This document shows positions 8,703 through 17,989 of a stretch of DNA of 64,000 bases, one piece after another. Below the pieces are notes generated by a model, which saw only the letters and a program-made list of their open reading frames with translations, ran no database searches and was not told the origin of the DNA. The DNA is from JBCCTX01 sp964652565 (GTDB taxonomy: Bacteria > Bacteroidota > Bacteroidia > J057). How positions within the stretch are numbered: the first letter of the stretch is position 1; each line of letters opens with the position of its first letter. The position numbers were made by a program, and so were the translations under genes. The stretch covers positions 1 through 64,000 of the forward strand of contig CAZZEC010000009.1 in the NCBI GenBank assembly GCA_964652565.1, given 5' to 3'.

Positions 8703-9776
8703 TCAAAGATTGGGACGGTATTTTGCTTCTTTAAATATCAATGAATAGTTTCTCATACGGCACAACTGTGGTAAAGTAATATCTGGATTTCTTTTCATGT
8801 AAGCATGTACAATTTTCCATCCGATAAATTGACCTACTCGAGGAGGTGCATCTTCAGAAATATGTGTAGAGTAAGGTTTATTGCCTAGATAATCACGATG
8901 TACGACAAAATCAATGTCATACAGGTGATCGATGACATCCTTGTAAAGGAATGCTTCATACTCTTCAGCAAATTCCATATGTGATTGACTATAAAAAAGT
9001 TTTAGGGAATCTGGAGTTTGGGGAAGCAATTGGTCCATGAAGTATTGTTTGATCCCCGCTTGTATAATCTTATCCAGCAAGGTCGGCTGTTTCTGGACAA
9101 CTATAGGTGATACCATCCCTTCCGATAAGGCTGATACCAACACAACATCTATGTATTCAGGTTGAAATTGTGTTCTGACATACTGGGGAACATCCCTGGG
9201 ATAATATTGAAATCCTTCTCCAAGGAAGTAATGTAGGCCTATACCAATAAATCCGGGTAGGATCTGCAATTGATCCACAGATTGAGTAGTACCATCAGGT
9301 ATATATCCATTAGCATATGTCCTGAATGAAGGTATTTCCAAAGAGTCAAGGGTAAAATGGTATATGAGTCTTTTGATAGGAGCAGCTATTTGTGACTTAA
9401 GATCATAAGTACTTGGAAAGGCTCTCTGTATGGTGTCGAGGAGTTGATACATACTCGAATCGGCCAATAGGGGGCAGATATTATTAATAATAAGGCTATC
9501 GGCGAGTAGTTGCCCATCAGTTTGTTGTAAATCGATATGTTCAATCCCTAATAATGCTAAATAGAAGTCCCGGTCTTCCTTCAGGAAAGTCTCATACGCC
9601 TCGAAGGGGTCCATTTGTGGTTGATCATGCAGTGCCTGAGCACAAGCATACATTTGTTGATCAGCACGTTTAAAGTCTAGCTCAAAATCAATGTTAGAGA
9701 TATCTACCTCTGGTTGGGATGAACATCCCCATACCATTAATAGCGTGGCAGTCATCCAAAGTGAAAATTTCATCAT
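8703..9776 (-). CDS. gldB: GldB-family gliding motility lipoprotein
   Basis: A 357-aa lipoprotein: the leader MMKFSLWMTATLLMVWGC ends in a lipobox Cys followed by SSQPEVD. The body matches the GldB family: a starting segment rich in Asp/Phe (FELDFKRADQQ), LHYFLGEGFQYYP in the middle, and the family-typical ending PPRVGQFIGWKIVHAYMKRN with a final IFKEAKYRP. In Flavobacterium, GldB is needed for gliding and for T9SS function. The frame is open well upstream, but that part is antisense to the neighbouring + strand gene; the Met pair at 9771-9776, directly before the signal peptide, is the sensible start. It is divergent from the beta-barrel gene at 9862, with 85 bases between them. Confidence 0.72.
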   Translation of the reverse strand: MMKFSLWMTATLLMVWGCSSQPEVDISNIDFELDFKRADQQMYACAQALHDQPQMDPFEAYETFLKEDRDFYLALLGIEHIDLQQTDGQLLADSLIINNICPLLADSSMYQLLDTIQRAFPSTYDLKSQIAAPIKRLIYHFTLDSLEIPSFRTYANGYIPDGTTQSVDQLQILPGFIGIGLHYFLGEGFQYYPRDVPQYVRTQFQPEYIDVVLVSALSEGMVSPIVVQKQPTLLDKIIQAGIKQYFMDQLLPQTPDSLKLFYSQSHMEFAEEYEAFLYKDVIDHLYDIDFVVHRDYLGNKPYSTHISEDAPPRVGQFIGWKIVHAYMKRNPDITLPQLCRMRNYSLIFKEAKYRPNL

Positions 9777-9861
9777 AATACCATTAACTTTAATTTTTCG
9801 TAGTGTGCGAAAATCATACCTTGGTTGATTTTTCTTATATTGGACGCAAAAATAAACGTAT

Positions 9862-10533
9862 ATGAAAAAAATATTATTCACTGGGCTATGTTTTCTACTA
9901 TTTGTGGGGAATTTACAAGCACAGGAATTTAAACTAGGTTTCAAATTAAATCCTATTATTGGATTTGCATCACAAACAGACGAAGATGGTAATGATTTGG
10001 ACAACAGAGATTCCGGTGCCAGGGTAGGATGGCTATATGGCATTGTAGCAGATTACAGAATCACAGATAATTACGGTATACATACAGGTTTTACGATTGT
10101 AAATAGAGGTTTTACAGAAGAATTTAGAAGGGATACCCTGCCTGTGAGTGATCAAAGTATACGGGTTACCAGTATAGAAATACCTGTTACCGCTTTATTA
10201 AGGTCCAATGAAATTAGCAATGGCATCTATTTTAAAGGATTTTTTGGGCTTTCATTCGATGTAAATATTGGATATCGAAATGAGTTTACAGGATCTAACC
10301 CCTTTGAGGCCGTAGCTGAGAATGGAACAATTAAAGGTGGGGGGAGATTAAGGGATTTAGGATTGAGTTTTATTGTAGGTCCGGGTATAGACTTGGAGAC
10401 CAGTGTAGGAACCTTGGGATTGGGAGTCACTTTCCACCAGGGATTGACAAATATTAATAATAAAAAGAATACTGGGAATGAGATTAATATCAAACCTCGG
10501 TACATATCCTTTGATGTAGCCTACTATTTTTAA
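9862..10533 (+). CDS. PorT-like outer-membrane beta-barrel protein
   Basis: A 223-aa protein with a clean signal peptide (MKKILFTGLCFLLFVGNLQAQ) and alternating hydrophobic/polar strands ending in an aromatic C-terminal residue (DVAYYF), as in outer-membrane barrels. The motifs FKLGFKLNPIIGF at the start and ADYRITDNYGIHTGFTIVNRG near residue 70 fit the OMP_b-brl_2/PorT-like group. PorT itself is a T9SS component, but this family has many paralogues of unknown role, so I give no gene symbol. Its position divergent from gldB hints at a secretion or motility link; that is inference. Confidence 0.75.
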   Translation: MKKILFTGLCFLLFVGNLQAQEFKLGFKLNPIIGFASQTDEDGNDLDNRDSGARVGWLYGIVADYRITDNYGIHTGFTIVNRGFTEEFRRDTLPVSDQSIRVTSIEIPVTALLRSNEISNGIYFKGFFGLSFDVNIGYRNEFTGSNPFEAVAENGTIKGGGRLRDLGLSFIVGPGIDLETSVGTLGLGVTFHQGLTNINNKKNTGNEINIKPRYISFDVAYYF

Positions 10534-10736
10534 TGTATCTGCTTTCGTTCTCATTTCGAGTAACAGATATTTTATTTGAGTTAATGTATTCATTATAAGT
10601 GAATTTCTCCAATGTATAGAAGCTTTATATGGAAATATACATATTTGACATAAATAAATTGTCGTAAAAATATTACATAGCAGTTGAAATTCTGATCCCG
10701 AATGCCTAACATTGTATACAAAACAAGACAGTGTAA

Positions 10737-12098
10737 ATGGCTAAAATACTAATCATTGATGACGAAGAAGTCATCCGGGATACCCTTCAAGAGATCCTAG
10801 AGTATGAAAATTATGATTCTGATACAGCTTCCAATGGTGAAGAAGGGTTAAATTTTCTCAAAAAGAACGAATACGATGTTGTGCTGTGTGATATTAAGAT
10901 GCCCAAAGTAGATGGAATGGAGGTACTTGAACGCGGATTGGTACTCCGTCCTGACTCGCAATTTATTATGATATCGGGTCATGGAACTATTGAGACAGCA
11001 GTAGAAGCTACTAAGAAAGGAGCGTTTGACTTTATTGAGAAACCACCAGATTTGAATCGTTTGTTGATATCCATCCGGAATGCGATGGATAAATCTGACC
11101 TGGTAGTAGAGACTAAGAAACTCAAGCGTAAGATTACACGTACCCGCGAGATCATAGGTACATCTGCTGTAATGGAGAAGATCAACGAGACCATTAATCG
11201 CGTGGCTCCCACTGATGCCAGAGTATTGATCACAGGAAGTAATGGAACGGGAAAAGAATTGGTGGCCCGGTGGATCCATGAAAAGAGTCAGCGCAATGAT
11301 GGACCATTAATTGAGGTGAACTGTGCTGCCATCCCATCAGAGCTAATTGAGAGCGAACTATTCGGACATGAAAAAGGCTCTTTTACGGGTGCTCATAAAC
11401 AGAGAATCGGTAAGTTTGAACAAGCTAATGGAGGAACGCTGTTTTTGGATGAGATAGGTGATATGAGCCTTTCAGCTCAGGCTAAAGTGTTGCGTGCCTT
11501 ACAAGAGAATAAAATTACAAAAATAGGGAGTGATAAACAGATCAATGTAGATGTAAGAATCATTGCTGCTACAAATAAAGATTTGTTGTTCGAGATCAGT
11601 GAGGGAAACTTTAGAGAGGATTTATATCATCGAATTAGTGTAATCTTGATCCATGTTCCTGATTTAAAGGATAGACGCGAGGATATTCCGTTGTTAGCGG
11701 AGTCATTCCTTGATGAAATAAGGGAAGACTACAATATTCCAGAAATTAAGATTAAGTCTGCGGCGATGGATGCGTTGAAGAAACTGGATTGGACGGGGAA
11801 TGTCAGGGAATTGCGCAATGTAATTGAGAGACTGGTGATCATGAGTAATGGAGATATTTCGGAACAGGATGTCTCAGACTTTGCAGTTCCTCCCAAGAGG
11901 CCCCAGGGAGAAGGTTCCATGTATGGAGACTTTGAGAAATTTCAAGACTTTAAAGACCATGTAGAGAAGGAATTCCTGATCAAGAAACTGGAAGAACATA
12001 CCTGGAACATTTCTAAAACTGCAGAATCTATTGGGATTCAACGAAGTCATCTGTACAACAAAATGGATAAGTATGGTATTGAGCGAAAAGAGGATTAA
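10737..12098 (+). CDS. NtrC-family sigma-54-dependent response regulator
   Basis: A 453-aa transcription activator with three domains. The receiver domain (1-120) has the acidic pocket at D8/D9, the phospho-acceptor D52 in LCDIKMP and a conserved Lys near 105. The AAA+ sigma-54 interaction domain (about 145-370) has a Walker A GSNGTGKE, a sigma-54-contact loop GSFTGA (usual form GAFTGA), a Walker B LFLDEIGD and an arginine-finger region. The C-terminal Fis-type helix-turn-helix is NISKTAESIGIQRSHLYNKM. It would open sigma-54 promoters on phosphorylation. No kinase is adjacent; the TPR histidine kinase at 6152 is the nearest candidate. Confidence 0.95.
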   Translation: MAKILIIDDEEVIRDTLQEILEYENYDSDTASNGEEGLNFLKKNEYDVVLCDIKMPKVDGMEVLERGLVLRPDSQFIMISGHGTIETAVEATKKGAFDFIEKPPDLNRLLISIRNAMDKSDLVVETKKLKRKITRTREIIGTSAVMEKINETINRVAPTDARVLITGSNGTGKELVARWIHEKSQRNDGPLIEVNCAAIPSELIESELFGHEKGSFTGAHKQRIGKFEQANGGTLFLDEIGDMSLSAQAKVLRALQENKITKIGSDKQINVDVRIIAATNKDLLFEISEGNFREDLYHRISVILIHVPDLKDRREDIPLLAESFLDEIREDYNIPEIKIKSAAMDALKKLDWTGNVRELRNVIERLVIMSNGDISEQDVSDFAVPPKRPQGEGSMYGDFEKFQDFKDHVEKEFLIKKLEEHTWNISKTAESIGIQRSHLYNKMDKYGIERKED

Positions 12099-12244
12099 TC
12101 AGTGTAGTTAACGCTATGTGAATCTCACGCACTGTATTTTTTTTCAGAAACATTACTCCTATCTTAGCGTTTTAGAAATATGAATAAACAACATTTTACT
12201 CCATAATGAGAGGGGTTGATATTCAAGTAGTTATGTTATAAAGC

Positions 12245-14032
12245 ATGGATAAAATCAGGAATTTTTGTATCATCGCTCACATAGATCATGGAAAGAGTAC
12301 GCTTGCAGACAGAATGCTGGAGTCGACCAAAACACTGACTGAGCGTGAGATGATGGATCAGGTCCTAGATAGTATGGATCTGGAAAGAGAGAAGGGCATC
12401 ACGATTAAGAGTCATGCCATTCAAATGAACTATGAGAAAGATGGGGAAGTCTACACCCTAAATCTTATTGATACACCTGGACACGTGGATTTCTCCTATG
12501 AGGTATCGAGGGCTATAGCCTCATGTGAAGGTGCGCTTCTCATTGTTGATGCGGCTCAGGGGATTGAAGCTCAAACCATCTCAAATTTATACCTCGCCCT
12601 AGAATACGATTTAGAAGTAATCCCAGTTTTAAATAAAATAGATCTACCTAGTGCTCGACCTGAAGAGGTAGGAGATGAAATTATTGATTTGTTAGGATGC
12701 GATCGTGAAGATATCATTTATGCCAGTGCAAAGGAAGGTATCGGAATAACCGATATTATTGAGCGCATTATTGACGTGATACCAGCTCCGGTAGGAGACC
12801 CTGAGGCACCACTCAAAGCATTGGTATTTGATTCTGTGTTTAATGCATACAGAGGTACTATTGTTTATTTTAGGATATTTGATGGGCAAATAAGTAAAGG
12901 CGATGTCATCAAATTCATGCAAAGCGATGAGGAATATCATGTGGCAGAAGTGGGTATATTAAGACTGGCGCAATTTCCAGTGGAATCTGTAGGTACAGGT
13001 AGTGTAGGATACATGGTTGCGGGAATTAAGGACCTTCAAGAAGTAAAGGTAGGTGATACGATTACTCACATACAAAGACCAGCTGAAAAAGCTGTGCGTG
13101 GGTTCCAGGAAGTTAAACCCATGGTCTTTGCAGGAATTTATCCGGTTGATTCTGAAGACTTCGAGGACCTAAGAGATTCATTAGATAAACTCAAACTTAA
13201 TGATGCATCTTTAGTATACCAGCCTGAGACTTCTGCGGCGTTGGGATATGGGTTTAGGGCCGGTTTCCTGGGTATGCTTCATATGGAAATCGTGCAGGAA
13301 CGACTGGAAAGAGAATTTGATCTTTCGGTAATCACTACTGTCCCCAATGTTGGTTTCAAAGCAGTTTTAACTAATGAGGAAGAAGTTGAAATAAATAGTC
13401 CTTCTGATTTACCTGCTCCTACAACCATCAAAGAATTACAAGAGCCTTTTATTAAAGCACAAATTATCACTAAAGCAGATTTTGTCGGTAGAGTAATTGA
13501 GCTTTGTATAGAGAAGCGGGGAATATTTATTAATCAGGTGTACCTTACTACTGAGAGAGTTGAATTGGCTTTTGAAATACCACTTGCTGAAGTAGTATTC
13601 GACTTTTTTGATAAATTAAAGACTATTTCCAAGGGGTATGCATCCTTTGATTATGAAATTCTGGGATTTAGGAAATCACATCTCGTTAAACTGGATATAC
13701 TGTTAAATGGCGATCAGGTAGATGCGCTGAGTTCTTTGATCCACCGGGATAAAGCCTTTGATTTTGGTAAGGCTATATGCAAAAAACTTAAGGAACTCAT
13801 CCCTCGCCAACAATACGAAGTAGCTATACAGGCTGCGATTGGTTCTAAGGTTATTGCAAGGGAGACAGTAAAAGCCATAAGAAAAGATGTAACTGCCAAG
13901 TGTTATGGAGGGGATATAACGAGGAAGCGTAAATTACTAGAAAAGCAAAAAGAGGGTAAAAAACGCATGCGCCAAGTGGGTTCAGTTGAAGTTCCCCAGA
14001 GCGCATTTCATGCAGTGTTAAAACTTGAGTAA
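12245..14032 (+). CDS. lepA: Elongation factor 4 (LepA), ribosomal back-translocase GTPase
   Basis: A 595-aa translational GTPase of normal LepA length. The G domain starts at residue 1: IAHIDHGKST (G1), EREKGITIKSHA (G2), DTPGHVDFSYEV (G3), NKIDLP (G4) and SAKEGIG (G5). It is followed by domains II, III and V. The LepA-specific C-terminal domain is present (LVKLDILLNGDQVDALSS, then AIGSKVIARETVKAIRKDV and the basic end GDITRKRKLLEKQKEGKKRM), which separates it from EF-G. It binds stalled or mistranslocated ribosomes. Monocistronic, with 146 bases of AT-rich leader in which I see no confident promoter. Confidence 0.98.
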   Translation: MDKIRNFCIIAHIDHGKSTLADRMLESTKTLTEREMMDQVLDSMDLEREKGITIKSHAIQMNYEKDGEVYTLNLIDTPGHVDFSYEVSRAIASCEGALLIVDAAQGIEAQTISNLYLALEYDLEVIPVLNKIDLPSARPEEVGDEIIDLLGCDREDIIYASAKEGIGITDIIERIIDVIPAPVGDPEAPLKALVFDSVFNAYRGTIVYFRIFDGQISKGDVIKFMQSDEEYHVAEVGILRLAQFPVESVGTGSVGYMVAGIKDLQEVKVGDTITHIQRPAEKAVRGFQEVKPMVFAGIYPVDSEDFEDLRDSLDKLKLNDASLVYQPETSAALGYGFRAGFLGMLHMEIVQERLEREFDLSVITTVPNVGFKAVLTNEEEVEINSPSDLPAPTTIKELQEPFIKAQIITKADFVGRVIELCIEKRGIFINQVYLTTERVELAFEIPLAEVVFDFFDKLKTISKGYASFDYEILGFRKSHLVKLDILLNGDQVDALSSLIHRDKAFDFGKAICKKLKELIPRQQYEVAIQAAIGSKVIARETVKAIRKDVTAKCYGGDITRKRKLLEKQKEGKKRMRQVGSVEVPQSAFHAVLKLE

Positions 14033-14054
14033 CTCTTATTTAAAGTTAACATCT

Positions 14055-14339
14055 TTAGGCCTGACCGGCTTCGCCGGTCAAAGGCTCAACCTTTAATAGG
14101 CCAAAACTTTGACCAACTACTTTGACTGGGACATTTTTTTTCATTGAAATGGAGGTACTCATGGCTTCGTAACGCTTTCCATTGATTTCCACAAAGCCAC
14201 ATAGCTTCAGTGGAGTAATAGTATGACCAATTTTTCCAATCATAGCTACTTGTTCGTTATCTGGTTGGACATAAGAAATGTCTATATTCCCATGCCCAGA
14301 AGACTGAAACCCAAATAAAAGAGAAGTTAGGATATTCAT
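14055..14339 (-). CDS. NfeD-like OB-fold protein without membrane domain
   Basis: A 94-aa protein that is essentially only the NfeD C-terminal OB fold: GKIGHTITPLKLCGFVEING, then RYEAMSTS and a VKVVGQSFGLLKVEPL ending. NfeD proteins normally carry several membrane helices before this fold and act with stomatin or prohibitin-like partners. Here an in-frame stop lies five codons upstream of ATG 14339, so no membrane part is encoded in frame, and I saw none in the 268-base upstream gap. It may be a genuine short form or a decayed remnant. Convergent with lepA, 22 bases from its stop. The last codons lie inside a perfect inverted repeat. Confidence 0.65.
   Translation of the reverse strand: MNILTSLLFGFQSSGHGNIDISYVQPDNEQVAMIGKIGHTITPLKLCGFVEINGKRYEAMSTSISMKKNVPVKVVGQSFGLLKVEPLTGEAGQA
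14062..14080. terminator. Perfect GC-rich hairpin between lepA and the NfeD-like gene
   Basis: An 8-bp inverted repeat (TGACCGGC / GCCGGTCA) with loop TTC at 14070-14072. It lies 30 bases past the lepA stop and overlaps the last codons of the convergent NfeD-like gene. There is no following T-run on either strand, so it may be a rho-assisted or bidirectional stop signal, or a 3'-end stabiliser, and not a classic intrinsic terminator. Confidence 0.45.
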
Positions 14340-14607
14340 GATAATACGCTTTTATGTTAAATGATGTGAGTTGCTGTATGAATTACATACACCTTTCCCG
14401 TCATGCGGAGCGTTATCGGAATTGTTAGTATACGTGATTGGGTAGTTGTTTCGCTTATATAAAAGAGTTTATTTACAATTATATAAACGTACAAAAAGAC
14501 GCTTAGGTTTCGACTTTGAATATTCGTGATAATTTATTGAACAAAAGTGTAGAAAAGATTACGGTACGACTGTGACTTTTCTTCAAAAATTAGTTAGTAT
14601 TTAGTTA
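14340..14607. other. Intergenic stretch with no recognisable feature
   Basis: 268 bases, AT-rich, upstream of the minus-strand NfeD-like gene and downstream of lptD. I find no tRNA, no open frame of coding character and no convincing terminator hairpin. A TTATATAAA-type sequence occurs twice (about 14455 and 14480) as a short direct repeat of no clear meaning. Confidence 0.4.
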
Positions 14608-17070
14608 CTAGAATCTTCTATCCTGGAATTGGTTTCTTTTTTGAAGTCTCAGGTCTTTAAGGGTCGGGCTTTTCACGTTTATTACCAGTACATAACTTTG
14701 TAAAGGTCCAAAAGGTGCCCAGGAAAAACTCATATTCCAGCAGTGTAGGTCTCTCAGNNNNNNNNNNNNNNNNNNNNNNNNNNNNNNNNNNNNNNNNNNN
14801 NNNNNNNNNNNNNNNNNNNNNNNNNNNNNNNNNNNNNNNNNNNNNNNNNNNNNNNNNATTTCGTATGGGTCTAGGGTAGCTGAAGCATTCACATTGAGCT
14901 TTTTATTGAACAGTGTAGTTCTTGCATTCATTCTGATCGCCGAAAGATTCAAGCTGTCAATAGCCACATTATATCCCGAGCTGATACTTAAGTTATCAAG
15001 AATATTAACCCTTTCGAATTCGTCTTTTTTCTCATCAAAGTCAGGTTCAAAACTCTCCTTCGTTCGATATTTCATTTCTAATACACTGGTAAGGCTAAAT
15101 CCTATAGATTGGCTTTCCGGTCCATTGGGTGATCCAAAAATACCTCCCTGGAAGCGGTTGAATCTGCGAATGAGATCTCCATTAGGATCGGAGACAAATT
15201 GACCAGTAGTATCCAGTTCTCCAACAAATTCTTCCCAAAATCCAAAATCGGGATCGGAAAAATCGGGTCGGAAACTGTAGGAAATATTGGGAGTAAATCG
15301 CTGCCTGAATGCAATTTGCCGTTTTGTTTGGGTGAGTTGATATATACCGAAGAAATTTGTGGTTGCTCCGAAAGAGGTACTGAAATCTCTCGCCCTGGAG
15401 AATCCTGTTAGCTCAGTTTGGTCGATTCGTCGCGTTTCCGGATCTGCAAAATAATCCTGAGATTCAGTATACCAATACTCTGTCATCCTGAAATTGGCAG
15501 AGAGATTAATAAATTTGAATAATTTGGCACCTGTGGATGCAGTTGCAGTATGCCTCCATCCATTGCGGAAGAATGAGCTATTGGGCTTTTTTACCAAAAC
15601 AGAATCTCCGTTTACTATTTCATATACCAATGTAGAATCATTGGGAGAAAAGATGACATCCAGGAAATTACTATCTGGTACAGAGGTCAATTGGTTACTC
15701 AACTGAGAGTTGTAATCAATACCCAACCGGGTAATGAAATCGAGGCTTCTGTTGTTTGTAAGATTCTTAAAAGGCGTAAGCCGGTTCATACTCAATGTCA
15801 TCGAAGGGAAAGTCATTGAGACGGTATTGTTTGTCAAGGATTGTCTGTGGCTGGCATTCAGGTTAATGACGAAAGGAAGGTTATTAAATGTCTTGCTCAA
15901 GTTGATAGATGAGGCCAAATCATTTTGAAAAAAATCATTGGCATCGAAACTAACTCTTCGAAAATATCTGCTGGAGCTTGAAATGTTGGCACTACCTGAC
16001 AATCGGGTGGTGGGATTGATCGGAGCAGAGACATTTCCTCTGAGCCTCCACTCTGCAGTCCTGCTGAAATCTGGATCATCTCTGTCCCCAAATCGCACTA
16101 CACCATAGGAGATACTCACTCCTGCATTGAGTTTGTTCCTGGATTTAAAATTAGCTCTTGTTTCTACTCTCCATCCTCCTCTGGTATAATAATCACCTGT
16201 GAATAGCAAATCCGTTTTATCACTTATCCCCCAATAATATCCCATATCTCTTAAGAAAAACCCACGCTCCTGTGCTTCTCCATATTTGGGAATGATGATA
16301 CCACTGCGTCTACCTTCTTTTAGGTCAGGAATGAAGCCAAAAGGTAGACCAATAGGTAAAGGAAAATCTGCTATGACGAAATTAAGGGGACCACTTACAA
16401 TTGTGTTATTGGGTAATACCTTTACTTTAGGTGCATTTATGTAATAGTGAGGTTCATCGAGATCACAGGTAGTAAATTTGGTCCCTTTGGCAAAGTAGCT
16501 TCCATCCGGAAACCTTTTAGTGGTATCACTTAGCAGATAATCCTGACCCTGAGCTGTTCTACCTCCTATGATCCTCCCTTTTTGTGTTTTAAAATTATAA
16601 ATCATCTTTCGTGCCGAATACGTCTGACCTGATTGTGTAAATTCAGGTTCTCCCATGCGTTTGCCAGTACTATCTTCAATACCATTAGCCTCAAGTGTTT
16701 GTGTTTGCCAGTTGATATTTACCTGTTCGGCCTGGAGTTGCATTTGCACATAGTTCAAAGAGGCAGTTCCATATAAGAATAATTTGCTGCTATCAATATC
16801 AAAAATGATAGAGTCAACCGCTTTATAATCCACAGTACCTACCAGGTCGCTCGTTGCTTTCAGAGAATCTACGATCTGCTGTTCGCGGGAGACTACCGTA
16901 TCTTGAAGTGTACTATCTCCCGCAATAGAATCAGTAGCGATAGCAAGGCTATCTGCAACAATGATGGTATCCTGTAACGTTTCCTGGGTAAGTGAGTCAA
17001 CCTGTGCAGTGAGATGACCTGACCAAGTAACAATAACTCCCAATAGTGCTATGGAAAATAAATTTCTCAA
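14608..17070 (-). CDS. lptD: LPS-assembly protein LptD (OstA-like), interrupted by an assembly gap
   Basis: The outer-membrane barrel that inserts LPS into the outer leaflet. Signal peptide at residues 1-22 (MRNLFSIALLGVIVTWSGHLTAQ region), then an acidic low-complexity stretch and the OstA/jellyroll domain (KLFLYGTASLNYVQMQLQAEQ onward, with GRIIGGRTAQGQDY). The TTCDLDEPHYYI element and the PIGLPFGFIPD/GIIIPKYGE junction follow before a long barrel. The Bacteroidota-type end DLHCWNMSFSWAPFG is visible after the gap. Bases 14758-14857 are N; both sides are in the same frame, but 100 N is a placeholder, so the true length is unknown and probably greater than the apparent 820 codons. Divergent from the amidase gene. 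Confidence 0.9.
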   Translation of the reverse strand: MRNLFSIALLGVIVTWSGHLTAQVDSLTQETLQDTIIVADSLAIATDSIAGDSTLQDTVVSREQQIVDSLKATSDLVGTVDYKAVDSIIFDIDSSKLFLYGTASLNYVQMQLQAEQVNINWQTQTLEANGIEDSTGKRMGEPEFTQSGQTYSARKMIYNFKTQKGRIIGGRTAQGQDYLLSDTTKRFPDGSYFAKGTKFTTCDLDEPHYYINAPKVKVLPNNTIVSGPLNFVIADFPLPIGLPFGFIPDLKEGRRSGIIIPKYGEAQERGFFLRDMGYYWGISDKTDLLFTGDYYTRGGWRVETRANFKSRNKLNAGVSISYGVVRFGDRDDPDFSRTAEWRLRGNVSAPINPTTRLSGSANISSSSRYFRRVSFDANDFFQNDLASSINLSKTFNNLPFVINLNASHRQSLTNNTVSMTFPSMTLSMNRLTPFKNLTNNRSLDFITRLGIDYNSQLSNQLTSVPDSNFLDVIFSPNDSTLVYEIVNGDSVLVKKPNSSFFRNGWRHTATASTGAKLFKFINLSANFRMTEYWYTESQDYFADPETRRIDQTELTGFSRARDFSTSFGATTNFFGIYQLTQTKRQIAFRQRFTPNISYSFRPDFSDPDFGFWEEFVGELDTTGQFVSDPNGDLIRRFNRFQGGIFGSPNGPESQSIGFSLTSVLEMKYRTKESFEPDFDEKKDEFERVNILDNLSISSGYNVAIDSLNLSAIRMNARTTLFNKKLNVNASATLDPYEXXXXXXXXXXXXXXXXXXXXXXXXXXXXXXXXXXLRDLHCWNMSFSWAPFGPLQSYVLVINVKSPTLKDLRLQKRNQFQDRRF
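14758..14857. other. Assembly gap of 100 N
   Basis: Exactly 100 undetermined bases inside the barrel part of lptD. A round 100 is the convention for a scaffold gap of unknown size, so positions and frame across it cannot be trusted. Confidence 0.99.
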
Positions 17071-17134
17071 ATAAATTTCTAATTTGTTTTCTTATAGTGT
17101 AATTAGTGTAATCTATGGTTGTATCAATAATTTT

Positions 17135-17944
17135 ATGAAACGCAAATATAAGTCATATCGATGGATTAGCATGGGAATGATAGCAATCAGTTGGATTTGT
17201 CTTTCATTAATTCCCGCACCTTTTCCAACTCCCAATAATGAAGGTATTACTACCCTGATAATAGACGCTGGCCATGGAGGTCATGATCCTGGAACTGTTG
17301 GAAAAGATAATTATGAAAAAGATATAGCATTAGCCGTATCTCTGAAAGTACAAGCACTGATTGATCAACATCTTCCAGGTGTCAGAGTCGTTATGACTCG
17401 AGAATCTGACGTATTTGTCCCTTTGCATGAACGTGCCAGAATAGCAAAAGAAAACAATGGGGATTTATTTCTCAGCATCCATTGTAATTCATTTCCACTC
17501 AAAGATCGTGCAGGCTCAGAAACTTACGTAATGGGCATCAATGATGGACAGGAGAATTATGCAAGGATAATTGCGGAAAACGAATCCATATTGTTTGAAA
17601 AAAATCACCAGGAGATGTACGGTGGCTTTGATCCTAGTTCTCCGGAAGGATTTATTTATTTCCGGTTGCTAAAGAATGCATACCGAAGAGAAAGTTCCCG
17701 TTTGGCACTTATGGTTGAGAAACATTATACAAATAATTTGAAGCGAAAGAGCTGGGGAGTGAAACAGGCACCTTTTCTTGTTCTGTATCAGTGTGGGATG
17801 CCCGCAATACTGTCTGAAATTGGGTTTTTATCTAACGAAGGTGATGAAAAGCTTCTCGCGTCTGATTTTGGGCAGCAAAAGATTGCTCATAGTATCTTTG
17901 AGGCGATAAAATCGTACAACGATGAAATCAAAGGTAGTAGATAA
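17135..17944 (+). CDS. N-acetylmuramoyl-L-alanine amidase (Amidase_3)
   Basis: A 269-aa peptidoglycan hydrolase that cuts between the glycan strand and stem peptide. The frame extends upstream to 17084, but ATG 17135 directly precedes a basic then hydrophobic signal/anchor (MKRKYKSYRWISMGMIAISW). The zinc-dependent amidase signatures are in order: IDAGHGGHDPG (zinc His) near residue 48, then the second-metal Glu region, LSIHCNSF (zinc His) near 119, and the catalytic LSEIGFLSN near 230. The fold spans almost the whole protein; there is no LysM or SPOR domain. Divergent from lptD with 64 bases between the starts, so both envelope genes share a short promoter region. Confidence 0.93.
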   Translation: MKRKYKSYRWISMGMIAISWICLSLIPAPFPTPNNEGITTLIIDAGHGGHDPGTVGKDNYEKDIALAVSLKVQALIDQHLPGVRVVMTRESDVFVPLHERARIAKENNGDLFLSIHCNSFPLKDRAGSETYVMGINDGQENYARIIAENESILFEKNHQEMYGGFDPSSPEGFIYFRLLKNAYRRESSRLALMVEKHYTNNLKRKSWGVKQAPFLVLYQCGMPAILSEIGFLSNEGDEKLLASDFGQQKIAHSIFEAIKSYNDEIKGSR

Positions 17945-17989
17945 CATTTCTATGATCTACTGAGTTTTGGAGACAAAAATGATGTTCAT

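Noticed and set aside
9777..10043. N-terminal extension of the minus-strand GldB frame
   Set aside because: It runs antisense through the divergent beta-barrel gene and has no signal peptide; the lipoprotein signal begins at 9776.
14340..14607. Possible small RNA or tRNA in the gap between the NfeD-like gene and lptD
   Set aside because: No cloverleaf, no conserved tRNA elements and no terminator with a T-run were found by eye.
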